A stretch of DNA of 64,000 nucleotides from Sediminibacillus dalangtanensis. Lineage in GTDB: Bacteria; Bacillota; Bacilli; Bacillales; Amphibacillaceae. A model generated the notes under the pieces. That model was given only the letters and a program-made list of their open reading frames with translations, was not told the DNA's origin and did no database searches. Location of the stretch: contig NZ_CP046956.1 of NCBI RefSeq assembly GCF_017792025.1, positions 1,736,001 to 1,800,000 on the forward strand, given 5' to 3'. Made by a program: the position numbers and the translations under genes. This document shows, piece by piece, positions 34,758-44,140 of the stretch; within the stretch, counting starts at the first letter, position 1; each line of letters opens with the position of its first letter.

Positions 34758-36833
34758 ATGGCAGATTATCTTGTAATTGTAGAATCTCCTGCAAAAGCCA
34801 AAACAATTGAACGTTACTTGGGGAAAAAGTATCAAGTGAAAGCTTCAATGGGGCACGTGCGGGATTTACCAAAAAGTCAAATGGGAGTAGATGTTGAAAA
34901 AGCATTTGAACCCAAATATATAACCATACGCGGCAAAGGACCGGTGTTGAAAGAACTGAAGAGTGCTGCCAAGAAAGCAAAAAAAGTATACCTTGCGGCC
35001 GACCCTGACAGAGAAGGGGAAGCCATCGCCTGGCACCTCGCTCATAGTTTGGATATAGATGAAAATTCGGACTGCCGCGTCGTTTTCAATGAGATTACCA
35101 AGGATGCAATCAAGGAATCTTTCAAGCATCCGCGCTCGATTGACATGGACCTGGTAGACGCGCAACAGGCCCGAAGGATTTTGGATAGATTGGTCGGTTA
35201 CAACATTAGTCCACTTTTATGGAAGAAAGTAAAAAAAGGATTGAGTGCCGGACGGGTACAATCGGTAGCCGTCAAGATGATCATTGAGCGGGAAAGAGAG
35301 ATCAACAACTTTCAACCTGAAGAATACTGGTCGATTGAAGCCGACTTTTTGAAGGGGAAGGATACCTTTGAAGGTGCCTTTTATGGAATCGATGGAAAAA
35401 AACAGGAACTGGGAACCAAAGAGGAAGTGGATCGAGTTCTTGCAGCCTTAAAAGGAAAAGAGTTCAACGTTGCCAAAGTCAATAAGCGGGAACGGAAGCG
35501 GAACCCGGCACAACCCTTTACGACCTCTTCCCTTCAACAGGAAGCCGCACGAAAACTGAATTTCCGTGCCAGAAAAACAATGATGGTGGCACAACAATTA
35601 TATGAAGGAATAGACTTAGGTAAGAAACAAGGCATTACTGGTTTGATCACCTACATGAGAACCGACTCTACACGGATATCGGAAACGGCGAAGAAAGAGG
35701 CAGCTTCCTATATCGAAGAAAACTATGGAAAAGAGTATCTTGGTTCGAATAAAAAAACCAAGAATGCGGAAGGGGCTCAAGATGCTCACGAGGCAATCCG
35801 CCCAACTTCCATAAACAGGGATCCTAAATCGTTGAAAAGTATTCTTTCACGTGATCAGTATCGTCTCTACAAGTTGATTTGGGATCGTTTTGCTGCCAGC
35901 CAAATGGCACCGGCTGTAATGGACACCATGACCGTTCACCTTGTCAATCAAGGGGTTGAATTCCGAGCTACCGGCTCCAAAGTGAAATTCAAAGGATTCA
36001 TGAAGGTATATGTAGAAGGCCGGGATGATAATAAAAAAGAAGAAGATAAGCTGCTCCCTGATTTAAAGGAAGGGATGTCAATAAAAGCGGAAGAAATTCG
36101 TCCCAATCAGCACTTTACCCAACCGCCTCCCAGGTATACAGAAGCACGTCTCGTCAGAACAATGGAGGAACAAGGCTTGGGCAGACCATCGACCTATGCG
36201 CCGACACTGGATACCATTCAGCGCAGGGGGTATGTAACGCTCGATAATAAAAGGTTCGTTCCCACCGAACTTGGTGAAATCGTTATCGATTTATTGAAAG
36301 AATTTTTTCCCGAAATAATCGATGTGGATTTTACTGTCAAGATGGAAAGTGACCTTGATGCAGTAGAGGATGGTAAGACAGAATGGATTAACATTATAGA
36401 TGATTTCTATAAAGGATTTGACAAACGTCTTGAAAAAGCGGAAGAGGAAATGGAAAAGGTTGAGATCAAAGATGAACCGGCTGGTATCGATTGTGAAAAT
36501 TGCGGTCATGAAATGGTCTATAAAATGGGTAGATACGGCAAGTTCTTAGCTTGTTCCAATTTCCCAGAATGCAGAAATACGAAACCTATTCTCAAGGAAA
36601 TTGGGGTCAAGTGTCCGAATTGTAAAGAAGGAAACGTTGTCGAAAGAAAATCGAAAAAGCGTCGCACCTTCTATGGATGCGATCGGTACCCAGAATGTGA
36701 TTTTATCTCTTGGGATAAGCCGATTGCACGTCCTTGTCCAAAATGTGATTCCTTATTGGTAGAGAAAAAATCGAAAAAAGGTGTACAAATACAATGTACC
36801 AATTGTGACTATAAGGAAGAAACACAAAACTGA
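34758..36833 (+). CDS. topA: DNA topoisomerase I
   Basis: A 691-residue type IA topoisomerase that relaxes negative supercoils. The Toprim domain begins [20 protein letters not shown], with [13 protein letters not shown]. The active-site tyrosine is in [14 protein letters not shown]. Three C-terminal four-cysteine zinc motifs start at [16 protein letters not shown] and [11 protein letters not shown] 34758 with TTGGGAGGA upstream is the start. The length is the same as B. subtilis TopA. Confidence 0.98.
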   Translation: MADYLVIVESPAKAKTIERYLGKKYQVKASMGHVRDLPKSQMGVDVEKAFEPKYITIRGKGPVLKELKSAAKKAKKVYLAADPDREGEAIAWHLAHSLDIDENSDCRVVFNEITKDAIKESFKHPRSIDMDLVDAQQARRILDRLVGYNISPLLWKKVKKGLSAGRVQSVAVKMIIEREREINNFQPEEYWSIEADFLKGKDTFEGAFYGIDGKKQELGTKEEVDRVLAALKGKEFNVAKVNKRERKRNPAQPFTTSSLQQEAARKLNFRARKTMMVAQQLYEGIDLGKKQGITGLITYMRTDSTRISETAKKEAASYIEENYGKEYLGSNKKTKNAEGAQDAHEAIRPTSINRDPKSLKSILSRDQYRLYKLIWDRFAASQMAPAVMDTMTVHLVNQGVEFRATGSKVKFKGFMKVYVEGRDDNKKEEDKLLPDLKEGMSIKAEEIRPNQHFTQPPPRYTEARLVRTMEEQGLGRPSTYAPTLDTIQRRGYVTLDNKRFVPTELGEIVIDLLKEFFPEIIDVDFTVKMESDLDAVEDGKTEWINIIDDFYKGFDKRLEKAEEEMEKVEIKDEPAGIDCENCGHEMVYKMGRYGKFLACSNFPECRNTKPILKEIGVKCPNCKEGNVVERKSKKRRTFYGCDRYPECDFISWDKPIARPCPKCDSLLVEKKSKKGVQIQCTNCDYKEETQN

Positions 36834-36840
36834 TCACGGA

Positions 36841-36872
36841 AAAAGCATCAGGCTACTGCTTGATGCTTTTTC
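36841..36872 (+). terminator. Intrinsic terminator after topA
   Basis: AAAAGCATCA (36841-36850) pairs with TGATGCTTTT (36861-36870), then T. Confidence 0.9.
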
Positions 36873-37547
36873 TAATGGAAATATGTCACCGTGGCGGTGC
36901 ATGCTGTCTAGCTTCGGCAATCACCCTTTCGAAGTCTTGGGGTTTATCCCTGCCTAAAAAAAGCGCTTCTAGCAGCTTTTTAAGCTTCATTTCAAAATCT
37001 GATTTCTATACATTGCAAAAGCTATATTCAGGAGACTATTTTTTCAAAAAAAGTTAGAAACTGCAATTAAAGATTACTCCCTTCCGATCCTTTTCAGAGG
37101 GTTAAGTGCTTGGACTCGCTTCGGCTTCAAACTCGTGCTGTTTCCGCAGGAGTCTGCGTATGCTTCCTGTGCTTAGAAGCATTCTGATTACCATAGCCGT
37201 AGAAATCTTTTCTCCTAGGAGTCCTTGAGACCCAACAAGACATCTTATAAACGTATGTCAGGATTTTCTCCTTCTCTTTGATTTTAAGCTTGCTTTTCTA
37301 GCTAAGTTTTTTGATAAGAAGTTTTCGGTAGTACCAAGTGAATCAAGAGAAAAAGTGTTAGTATCCTCGTTTATGAACAGGAAGCTGTTCATAGCGCAGG
37401 GGTAATTCCGCAGCGCTGGACACACATTTTCTAGTCAAGCACAGAAGGGAACCATTTAATGCGCAATTTTATTAAATAATCCTTTTAATAAGCAAAATAG
37501 TTTGCAAAAGAGCATTTGTTATTTGAACCTACTAAGGAAAGTTCGTA
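36873..37547 (+). repeat. Gene-free stretch with repeat-like remnants at the usual trmFO position
   Basis: No coding sequence is supported in about 700 bases. The part at about 37100-37190 (CTTCGGCTTCAAACTCG, TTTCCGCAGGAGTCTGCGTA) resembles degenerate copies of dispersed C/G-rich repeats I recall from Bacillaceae. In B. subtilis trmFO lies between topA and xerC; no trace of its FAD-binding signature is visible here. The resemblance is recalled, not computed. Confidence 0.35.
37372..37417 (+). other. Tandem hairpins in the topA-orf122 gap
   Basis: A perfect nine-pair hairpin TATGAACAG-GAAG-CTGTTCATA (37372-37393) is followed at once by AGCGC...GCGCT (37393-37417). No T-run follows. It could be part of an untranslated RNA or a repeat end. 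No function can be assigned. Confidence 0.35.
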
Positions 37548-37573
37548 GTTACATTTCTCTGTGAACAGGGTAT
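37548..37573 (+). promoter_or_regulatory. Possible SigB (general stress) promoter of orf122
   Basis: GTTACA (37548-37553), 14 bases, GGGTAT (37568-37573). The -10 fits the SigB consensus exactly and the -35 keeps its GTT core. The start codon lies 26 bases past the -10. Confidence 0.45.
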
Positions 37574-37598
37574 GAGAATAGTGTATAGGAGGGATAAT

Positions 37599-37967
37599 AT
37601 GTCTGAAAACAAAAAGTATTATGTAAAGGTAGATACAGGAGAAGTTCTATCTTCCCCAACTTATGATAACAGCGTCGAATATGAAATCGAAGGCGATTAT
37701 GAAGACAAGCTTAGCTTGGAAAATTTATTTCATGAACAACATTTAGCTGGAAGCCGTTCAGCAGAATTACATTATGAGGCTCCGTTTCAAGAAGTAAAGG
37801 CAGACCAAGAAAGAAAAAAATATGATGATGAGATGTTAAATATTTATCAACGAATCTATGAGTTAGGTACACCCGAAACGAAAGAAAAAATAGAAGAAAT
37901 CGGCATTCTCGAAGAAAAGAGACAACCAATGCCATCACAAAAGAATGGACCTGAGGATTTGAGTTGA
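37599..37967 (+). CDS. Hypothetical protein, 122 aa
   Basis: I do not recognise this protein. It is acidic (about 122 residues), begins MSENKKYYVKVDTGEVLS, and has no membrane segment or signal peptide. The first half looks beta-rich (YYVKVDTGEV, VEYEIEGDYED); the second half is helical and charged. ATG 37599 has a strong TAGGAGGGA ribosome site, and the frame is open for its full length, so I think it is real. It stands alone where trmFO lies in B. subtilis. A SigB-like promoter lies upstream and a hairpin downstream, suggesting a single-gene stress unit. That is inference. Confidence 0.75.
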   Translation: MSENKKYYVKVDTGEVLSSPTYDNSVEYEIEGDYEDKLSLENLFHEQHLAGSRSAELHYEAPFQEVKADQERKKYDDEMLNIYQRIYELGTPETKEKIEEIGILEEKRQPMPSQKNGPEDLS

Positions 37968-38033
37968 CACTTTATTGTTTAACAGATATAATTACCGTTC
38001 TGTAAGAAGCTTTACTTGACAGAAGAAGTTTTA

Positions 38034-38096
38034 GGCTGTTGATGCGAAGGTTGTCGAAATTTCCTTTCGACCCAACAGCCGTCCCTTTGTTTTTAT
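38034..38096 (+). terminator. Terminator-like hairpin after orf122
   Basis: GGCTGTT (38034-38040) pairs with AACAGCC (38074-38080), with an inner GTCGAAA/TTTCGAC helix, followed by a T-rich stretch (TTTGTTTTT). Placed to end the orf122 transcript. Confidence 0.7.
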
Positions 38097-38156
38097 AATA
38101 ACGGTTGGATAACAGAAAGCACAATTCAGAATTTTGTTACAATTTAGTAAAATTCA

Positions 38157-38186
38157 TTGCATGGACATGGACACTTGTGTTACTAT
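38157..38186 (+). promoter_or_regulatory. Possible SigA promoter of the xerC-hslV-hslU-codY operon
   Basis: TTGCAT (38157-38162) and TACTAT (38181-38186), 18 bases apart, 27 bases before xerC. Confidence 0.5.
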
Positions 38187-38212
38187 TTATACGCCTTGAG
38201 CGAGGTGGAGAA

Positions 38213-39130
38213 ATGCTAAACTGGTTTGAAGCGAAGAAAGCCTTTACAGAATATTTACAAATTGAAAAAAACGCTTCCCAATACACCATTGAATACTATC
38301 AAAGTGATATAGATGATTTCTATGGATTTCTGAAACGGGAATCCATCGGTCAATTGGAGCAAGTCGATTATCATATTGTACGAACCTACTTGACAACTCT
38401 TTATGAAAAGAAATTATCGAGGAGAAGCGTCTCTAGAAAAATTTCGAGTCTGCGCAGTTTTTACAAGTTTCTGGATCGGGAAAAACATGTAGCAGCGAAC
38501 CCTTTCTCTCAAGTAGTGCTCCCGAAGACCAATCAGGCTGTGCCGGGTTTTTTGTATATGGAAGAATTGGAACGGTTATTTGAAGTGAGTGATTCGACAA
38601 CACCCCTTGGTCAACGAAACCAGGCAATTCTCGAGTTGATTTATGCTACTGGAATACGCGTGAGTGAATGCACCGGATTGAAGCTTGATGACATGGACTT
38701 TGACATTGGAACCATGCTGGTAAGGGGAAAAGGAAAGAAAGAAAGATACTTGCCGTTTGGTCGTTTTGCTGAAGCCGCGATGCAAAACTACATAAACAAT
38801 GGTAGAAAGGAACTGTTACAGAAAACGGCGAAGCCATCTTCTGCCGTTTTTTTAAACGCTAGAGGAAATCCCTTAACTCCACGTGGATTAAGACTGGTTT
38901 TGCAAAAGATGGTAAAGGAAGCTGCTTTGACGATTCATCTTCACCCTCACAAGTTGAGGCACACATTTGCAACCCATATGTTGAACGAAGGAGCGGATTT
39001 AAGGGTGGTTCAGGAGCTTCTGGGCCATGAACATTTATCTTCGACCCAGATTTATACACACGTCACCAAGGACAGACTTCGCCATGTTTACATGAACAGT
39101 CATCCAAGGGCGAAGCAGAGGAATGATTAG
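38213..39130 (+). CDS. xerC: Tyrosine recombinase XerC (CodV)
   Basis: A 305-residue site-specific recombinase that, with XerD, resolves chromosome dimers at dif. The N-terminal SAM-like core-binding domain (about 1-90) precedes the catalytic domain with YATGIRVSECTGL (first Arg), HPHKLRHTFATHML (His-x-x-Arg), LGHEHLSSTQIYTHV with the nucleophile tyrosine. ATG 38213 follows GAGGTGGAG; an in-frame extension to 38105 would run through the promoter. It opens the conserved codV-clpQ-clpY-codY operon. Confidence 0.96.
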   Translation: MLNWFEAKKAFTEYLQIEKNASQYTIEYYQSDIDDFYGFLKRESIGQLEQVDYHIVRTYLTTLYEKKLSRRSVSRKISSLRSFYKFLDREKHVAANPFSQVVLPKTNQAVPGFLYMEELERLFEVSDSTTPLGQRNQAILELIYATGIRVSECTGLKLDDMDFDIGTMLVRGKGKKERYLPFGRFAEAAMQNYINNGRKELLQKTAKPSSAVFLNARGNPLTPRGLRLVLQKMVKEAALTIHLHPHKLRHTFATHMLNEGADLRVVQELLGHEHLSSTQIYTHVTKDRLRHVYMNSHPRAKQRND

Positions 39131-39148
39131 TAGAGGAGGTTGAGATTG

Positions 39149-39697
39149 ATGGAATCACAGCAATTTCATGCCACAACCATATTTGCTGTGCGGCATAATG
39201 GACAAAGTGCTATGAGCGGTGATGGGCAAGTCACATTAGGAAATGCGGTCGTTATGAAGCATAAAGCCAAAAAAGTCCGCAGATTGTATAGAGGGAAAGT
39301 TTTGGCTGGATTTGCCGGGTCGGTAGCCGATGCTTTCACTTTATTTGAAAAATTTGAAGGGAAATTGGAAGCTTACAATGGAAATCTGTCAAGAGCAGCA
39401 GTTGAGTTAGCGAAAGAGTGGCGCAGCGACAAGGTTCTGCGGAAACTCGAAGCCATGCTGATTGTTATGGACAAAGAAGTAATGCTGCTGGTTTCCGGCA
39501 CAGGAGAAGTGATTGAACCAGATGATGGTTTGCTGGCAATCGGATCAGGTGGAAATTATGCTTTGAGTGCAGGCCGGGCATTGACACGTCATTCCAAAGA
39601 CCTGTCTGCCAGGGAAATTGCTCAGGCTGCTATGGAAGTAGCTGGGGAAATATGTGTGTACACTAATGATCATATAACTCTCGAAGTACTGGATTAA
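39149..39697 (+). CDS. hslV: ATP-dependent protease subunit HslV (ClpQ)
   Basis: This 182-residue proteasome-like peptidase forms a double hexamer with HslU. The family core [12 protein letters not shown] is followed by [29 protein letters not shown] and [18 protein letters not shown] 39149 is preferred, nine bases after AGAGGAGG; TTG 39146 and 39140 are alternatives. The residue after Met is Glu, so the short extension before the TT pair does not have the N-terminal Ser described for B. subtilis ClpQ. The nucleophile may be Thr after processing, which is inference. Confidence 0.95.
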   Translation: MESQQFHATTIFAVRHNGQSAMSGDGQVTLGNAVVMKHKAKKVRRLYRGKVLAGFAGSVADAFTLFEKFEGKLEAYNGNLSRAAVELAKEWRSDKVLRKLEAMLIVMDKEVMLLVSGTGEVIEPDDGLLAIGSGGNYALSAGRALTRHSKDLSAREIAQAAMEVAGEICVYTNDHITLEVLD

Positions 39698-39716
39698 AAA
39701 AGGAGGGTTTACTGCA

Positions 39717-41111
39717 ATGACGTTAAATAAGACTCCAAAACAAATTGTCGAACAACTCGATCAGTACATAATTGGTCAAACCAATGCGAAAAAGTCTGTT
39801 GCAATCGCACTTCGCAATCGCTATAGAAGGATGCAGCTTGATGATAAATTACGTGACGAAATCGTACCTAAAAACATTTTGATGATTGGACCGACTGGTG
39901 TTGGTAAAACAGAAGTCGCCAGACGTCTGGCAAAACTTGTAGGTGCTCCGTTTGTAAAAGTTGAAGCGACCAAATTCACGGAAGTCGGATATGTAGGTCG
40001 CGATGTAGAATCAATGGTCCGTGATTTGGTCGAGATGGCCGTCCGTATGGTCAAACAGGAAAAAATGGAAACAGTGATGGATAAAGCGGAAGAACAGGCG
40101 AACAAACGACTGGTCAAAATACTGGTTCCGGAAGAGAAAAAACAGAACAATTTTAAAAATCCACTCGAAATGTTTTTCCCGCAGCAAGGCGCTGAAAATC
40201 AGGAGCAGGACCAGGAGAGCGACCATCAGGAAATCGAAAGCAGACGCAAACGAATTCGCCACCAGCTCTCGCTCGGTGAATTGGAAGACAGGATGGTTAC
40301 AATCGAAGTGGATGAGCAGACGCCATCGATGTTTGATATGTTACAAGGATCCGGTATGGAACAAATGGGCATGAATATGCAGGATGCGCTCGGCCAGTTC
40401 ATGCCGAAGAAGAAAAAGAAACGGCGCTTGTCCGTTTCCGAAGCTAGGAAGGTATTGACTCAACAGGAGGCCCAAAAACTTATCGATATGGATGAAGTAG
40501 CTCAGGATGCAGTCGATAAGGTAGAGCAGTCAGGGATGATTTTCATTGATGAAATCGATAAAGTAGCTGGCAAGAGCGACCAATCGGCAAATGTGTCAAG
40601 AGAAGGTGTACAGCGGGATATCCTGCCTATTGTGGAAGGATCGACTGTTGTTACAAAGCACGGCCCTGTCCAGACTGATCATATTTTGTTCATTGCAGCA
40701 GGGGCTTTTCATATGGCTAAGCCGTCAGATTTGATACCCGAGCTTCAGGGGCGTTTCCCGATTCGGGTAGAGTTTGACAAATTGTCGATTGAGGATTTTC
40801 GAAATATTTTAACGGAACCATCGAACGCACTATTGAAACAGTACCAGGCCCTTCTAGCTACAGAAGGTATAAAAGTTGAATTTACGGACGATGCTGTGAC
40901 TAGAATTGCCGAAGTAGCCTTCCACGTCAACCAGGAAACAGATAACATTGGTGCACGAAGGCTTCACACTATTCTGGAGAAGCTGTTGGAAGAGTTATCA
41001 TTCGAAGCTCCGGATATCAACATGGAAAAGGTAGAAATAACTCCTCAATATGTTGATGAAAAACTGAGCAGTATCGCCAAAAATAAGGATTTAAGCCAGT
41101 ATATATTGTAA
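39717..41111 (+). CDS. hslU: ATP-dependent protease ATPase subunit HslU (ClpY)
   Basis: A 464-residue AAA+ unfoldase that feeds HslV. It starts [20 protein letters not shown], followed by [16 protein letters not shown] (Walker A), the GYVGRDVE pore loop, the inserted I domain (about 110-235, rich in charged and Met residues) and [12 protein letters not shown] (Walker B). [14 protein letters not shown] marks sensor 2, and the C terminus LSQYIL inserts into HslV. It starts 20 bases after hslV. Confidence 0.97.
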   Translation: MTLNKTPKQIVEQLDQYIIGQTNAKKSVAIALRNRYRRMQLDDKLRDEIVPKNILMIGPTGVGKTEVARRLAKLVGAPFVKVEATKFTEVGYVGRDVESMVRDLVEMAVRMVKQEKMETVMDKAEEQANKRLVKILVPEEKKQNNFKNPLEMFFPQQGAENQEQDQESDHQEIESRRKRIRHQLSLGELEDRMVTIEVDEQTPSMFDMLQGSGMEQMGMNMQDALGQFMPKKKKKRRLSVSEARKVLTQQEAQKLIDMDEVAQDAVDKVEQSGMIFIDEIDKVAGKSDQSANVSREGVQRDILPIVEGSTVVTKHGPVQTDHILFIAAGAFHMAKPSDLIPELQGRFPIRVEFDKLSIEDFRNILTEPSNALLKQYQALLATEGIKVEFTDDAVTRIAEVAFHVNQETDNIGARRLHTILEKLLEELSFEAPDINMEKVEITPQYVDEKLSSIAKNKDLSQYIL

Positions 41112-41132
41112 ATACTAGATTGGAGGATAACA

Positions 41133-41912
41133 ATGGATTTATTAAATCGTGCCAGAAAAATCAATTCAATGTTACAAAAAACTACAGGGAAGTCGGTAAA
41201 TTTTAATGATATGTCTGCTACATTGAGAGATATCATTACGGCGAATATATTTGTGGTCAGCCGCAGAGGAAAACTATTAGGTTTTGCTATCAATCAGCAG
41301 ATTGAAAACGAAAGAATGAAATCTATGCTGGAAGAAAGACAATTTCCAAAAGAATATACCGACAGTCTTTTCAATATTCAGGAAACTACTTCAAATATTG
41401 ATATTGACAGTCCTTATACAGCCTTTCCGGTTGAAAACAAGGAACTGTTCCAGAAGGGTCTTACCACAATTGTGCCGATTATCGGAGGCGGAGAGCGATT
41501 AGGTACATTGATTCTGAGTAGACTCACTCAAAGCTTTAGCGAGGATGACCTTTTATTAGCTGAATACGGTGCAACTGTTGTCGGAATGGAAATCCTTCAT
41601 GAAAAAACTGAAGAAATAGAAATGGAAGCTAGAAGCAAAGCAGTTGTACAAATGGCGATTAGTTCACTATCCTATAGCGAACTTGAAGCGATTGAGCATA
41701 TTTTCGATGAACTGGATGGAAATGAAGGGTTGCTGGTGGCAAGTAAAATAGCCGACCGAGTAGGCATCACCCGATCGGTTATTGTCAATGCACTGAGAAA
41801 GCTGGAGAGTGCGGGTGTCATCGAATCCCGTTCTCTTGGAATGAAAGGGACCTATATTAAAGTCTTAAACAATAAATTCCTTGTTGAATTAGAAAAAATC
41901 AGATCCAACTAA
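41133..41912 (+). CDS. codY: GTP- and branched-chain-amino-acid-sensing repressor CodY
   Basis: A 259-residue global regulator of stationary-phase metabolism, competence and motility genes. The N-terminal GAF domain (about 1-155) begins [15 protein letters not shown] and binds Ile/Leu/Val. A linker helix and a winged helix-turn-helix follow, with [33 protein letters not shown]. The serine in ITRSV is the position phosphorylated by PrkC in relatives. It closes the xerC operon, ends in a strong terminator, and lies upstream of the flagellar operon, which CodY represses in B. subtilis. Confidence 0.98.
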   Translation: MDLLNRARKINSMLQKTTGKSVNFNDMSATLRDIITANIFVVSRRGKLLGFAINQQIENERMKSMLEERQFPKEYTDSLFNIQETTSNIDIDSPYTAFPVENKELFQKGLTTIVPIIGGGERLGTLILSRLTQSFSEDDLLLAEYGATVVGMEILHEKTEEIEMEARSKAVVQMAISSLSYSELEAIEHIFDELDGNEGLLVASKIADRVGITRSVIVNALRKLESAGVIESRSLGMKGTYIKVLNNKFLVELEKIRSN

Positions 41913-41926
41913 TGGAATTCATTTGC

Positions 41927-41966
41927 AAAACCTTCTTGTCACGGTCGAACGACAAGAAGGTTTTTT
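41927..41966 (+). terminator. Intrinsic terminator after codY
   Basis: AAAACCTTCTTGTC (41927-41940) pairs with GACAAGAAGGTTTT (41951-41964) and continues into TTTT. Fourteen perfect pairs. Confidence 0.93.
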
Positions 41967-42540
41967 GTGTTCACCATATTTTTTGCTGCTCTTGTGTTTG
42001 TGTTAGCAGAAAGAATATAATTTTGGCTAGCAAATTGACTCCACATTTTTTGAAAAGGAGCGCTAAAACATTACTGCGCCAAGCTTTCCTGGCAACACTT
42101 CAGCGTCCTCAATAAAGTCCGCTTATGCGTGTTCTTCCTTTGGTTGCCGCTCCGGAGGTGTCTTGCGTACTGCAACGCTTTGTTATCACTTTCGGATGAA
42201 ACTTTCCTTTCCAGCTATTTGGAGAAGGGGAGGAAGACATAGGTTTTCTCGACCTTTCTTACGCTTTGCGGTTGAATGTCCTCTTTACCGGTTGTACTCC
42301 TCGCTTTTCGCAGGCAGCTGGTAAGCTTTCTCCCCGGGAATTTCCGAGAAAGTTGGCCCGCAGTTTATGTTTATATTCAACAACAACAACCTTTAGTGCT
42401 ATTTCGACTGTATCTTCGCCTTCAGGATCGCCGACGTCAGGTTTTATTTACCGGGATGTTTATGGGAGGGACTCATCAAATTTTTGTGCCAAATTACCTG
42501 GGTCAATAGGAGGGGGGATGATAATTAAATTCGTCCGATA
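41967..42540. repeat. Gene-free stretch, likely decayed dispersed repeat
   Basis: About 0.57 kb after codY without a supportable gene; the overlapping frames at 42266-42544 have no ribosome site and low-complexity products. The segment 42300-42420 (CTCCCCGGGAATTTCCGAG, GCCCGCAGTTTATGTTTATA, TTCAACAACAACAACC) resembles a degenerate copy of C/G-rich repeats ending in a TTCAACAACA motif that I recall from Bacillaceae intergenic regions. Base composition is unlike its neighbours (C/T-rich). No open transposase is visible. Confidence 0.4.
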
Positions 42541-42768
42541 TTAGAATTATTTTTCTTTTTTGCCAACCAATATTTTCATTTGTCCAAGAGTATGTAATAA
42601 TAAAAGCAAAGGAAAAAAGACATGGTTCGACACAAATGCTAATGAGGAAAATGGGTTTTATAGGATGGGAATTGAGACTAAAGTAATGGGGGCGGGTGAT
42701 TTTTTACAGACCTAAAGTAAGATTATCAGTAAATTGCATAGACATAAAATTAGAATTAAATTACAATA

Positions 42769-42795
42769 TTCGATATTGATAGCCAATTTTTGACG
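42769..42795 (+). promoter_or_regulatory. Candidate promoter elements upstream of flgB
   Basis: TTCGATAT at 42769-42776 matches six of eight bases of the SigD -10 (GCCGATAT), though the -35 15 bases upstream is weak. TTGACG at 42790-42795 could be a SigA -35, with only AACATT 17 bases downstream. Both are poor matches. Some promoter for the flagellar operon is expected in 42541-42855; no other strong candidate is seen. Confidence 0.32.
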
Positions 42796-42855
42796 GTTTA
42801 TGAGAAAAATAAAACATTACGTTTAAAACCAAATTGAATATAGGGGGAAGAGAAA

Positions 42856-43254
42856 GTGTCTTTCTTTGGGAATACAATTAGCAATTTAGAGAAATCATTG
42901 GATTATGCCTCTTTAAAGAACCAAACCATTTCAAACAATATTGCTAACGCAGACACACCGGGTTATAAAGCGCAACAAGTCGCATTTAAAGATGTTTTGA
43001 ACAGTGAAATGAACAACGGCTTCCAGACAAAACGCACTGATGCCAGACATATTGACTTCGGTTCCGACACTGCACAGCAATCCTTCCGTATCGTTTCCAA
43101 TACAAATACTACATACAACCATAACGGAAACAACGTTGACATTGACAAGGAAATGACTGAGCTGGCTAAAAACCAAATCTATTATCAAGGATTGGTAGAT
43201 CGATTGAATGGGAAGTTTTCAAGCCTGCAGACAGTAATAAAAGGAGGAAGATAA
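42856..43254 (+). CDS. flgB: Flagellar basal-body rod protein FlgB
   Basis: This 132-residue proximal rod protein starts at GTG 42856 after AGGGGGAAG. The N-terminal helix and NQTISNNIANADTPGYKAQ motif are the conserved rod/hook D0 signature, and the C-terminal helix (DIDKEMTELAKNQIYYQGL) closes the coiled coil. It is secreted by the flagellar export system without cleavage. First gene of the fla/che operon. Confidence 0.97.
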   Translation: MSFFGNTISNLEKSLDYASLKNQTISNNIANADTPGYKAQQVAFKDVLNSEMNNGFQTKRTDARHIDFGSDTAQQSFRIVSNTNTTYNHNGNNVDIDKEMTELAKNQIYYQGLVDRLNGKFSSLQTVIKGGR

Positions 43255-43257
43255 TAA

Positions 43258-43713
43258 ATGAGCATTTTCAATGCACTGAATACTAGCGCAAGTGCACTTA
43301 CAGCTCAGAGATTGAGAATGGACACTGTTTCCTCCAATATTGCCAATGCGGATACGACCCGGGCGACTATGAACGAAAATGGTGAATATGAACCATATCG
43401 AAGGAAACTGGTCTCACTGGAAGCAAAAACACCCGACTTTCAATCTTTTCTGCAGAAAGCATCTGGAAAATCTTCGAGCCCCGGGCAAGGCGTCAGGGTG
43501 AGTGAAATATCAGAAGATCAAGAACCATTCAAACTTGTTTATAATCCCAATCATCCGGATGCGGATCAAAATGGTTATGTACAACTACCGAATGTCGATC
43601 CGCTTGAAGAAATGGTTGATTTGATGAGTGCCACAAGGTCATACGAAGCGAACGTTACTTCTGTAAATGCGACAAAGAGCATGCTGCTTAAAGCACTGGA
43701 AATAGGAAAATAA
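43258..43713 (+). CDS. flgC: Flagellar basal-body rod protein FlgC
   Basis: A 151-residue rod protein with the signature TSASALTAQRLRMDTVSSNIANADTTR at the N terminus (split here: TSASALTAQRLRMDTV and SSNIANADTT) and ANVTSVNATKSMLLKALEI at the end. It starts three bases after the flgB stop, with AAGGAGGAAG as ribosome site. It assembles with FlgB and FliE on the MS ring. Confidence 0.97.
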   Translation: MSIFNALNTSASALTAQRLRMDTVSSNIANADTTRATMNENGEYEPYRRKLVSLEAKTPDFQSFLQKASGKSSSPGQGVRVSEISEDQEPFKLVYNPNHPDADQNGYVQLPNVDPLEEMVDLMSATRSYEANVTSVNATKSMLLKALEIGK

Positions 43714-43740
43714 TGAAGTGTCAGAAATGGGGGATACCTT

Positions 43741-44055
43741 TTGGTTACAATCAATAACATCGGAAATTTACAGTCACCGTCGGCTGTTTCTTTACAGCAG
43801 GATGGCGGGAAGCTGTCCACTCCTGGAGAAGCACAGGGACAATTTGCTAATAGCTTAAAAAATGCAATCGATACGTTAAACAATTATCAGGTTGAATCAG
43901 ACAAAAAGACGCAGGCATTGGCCAATGGAGAAATCGATGACTTACATGACGTCATGATTACAGCACAAAAAGCAAGCATTACACTGAACACCGCCGTCGA
44001 GATGCAACGTAAAGCCATTGATGCTTACAATGAAGTAATGAGGATGCAAGTGTAA
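43741..44055 (+). CDS. fliE: Flagellar hook-basal body complex protein FliE
   Basis: A 104-residue junction protein between MS ring and rod. The C-terminal half (FANSLKNAIDTLNNYQVESD...VMITAQKASITLNTAVEMQRKAIDAYNEVMRM) is typical. TTG 43741 is the most upstream plausible start, with GGGGGA six bases before it. A terminator-like hairpin follows in the gap to fliF. Confidence 0.95.
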   Translation: MVTINNIGNLQSPSAVSLQQDGGKLSTPGEAQGQFANSLKNAIDTLNNYQVESDKKTQALANGEIDDLHDVMITAQKASITLNTAVEMQRKAIDAYNEVMRMQV

Positions 44056-44083
44056 ATTACATAGGCAAATAGAGTATACCGTC

Positions 44084-44129
44084 CTTTTCCTTATTGACGG
44101 CTCCAGGTAAGGGAAAGTGCGTTTTTTTT
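44084..44129 (+). terminator. Terminator-like hairpin between fliE and fliF
   Basis: CTTTTCCTTA (44084-44093) pairs over ten positions (one G-T) with TAAGGGAAAG (44108-44117). Four bases later comes a run of eight T (44122-44129). It lies inside the operon, so it may attenuate rather than end transcription. Confidence 0.6.
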
Positions 44130-44140
44130 GGGGGAAGAGA

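Noticed and set aside
36860..37057. 65-codon open frame after topA
   Set aside because: It starts inside the topA terminator, has no ribosome site, and the product has no recognisable features.
37100..37190. Fragment of a transposase gene
   Set aside because: No open frame or recognisable transposase motif; only repeat-like base patterns.
41912..42115. 67-codon open frame just after codY
   Set aside because: It runs through the codY terminator hairpin and lacks a ribosome site.
42266..42544. Two overlapping open frames in the codY-flgB gap
   Set aside because: No ribosome sites, they overlap each other in different frames, and the region looks like repeat remnant.
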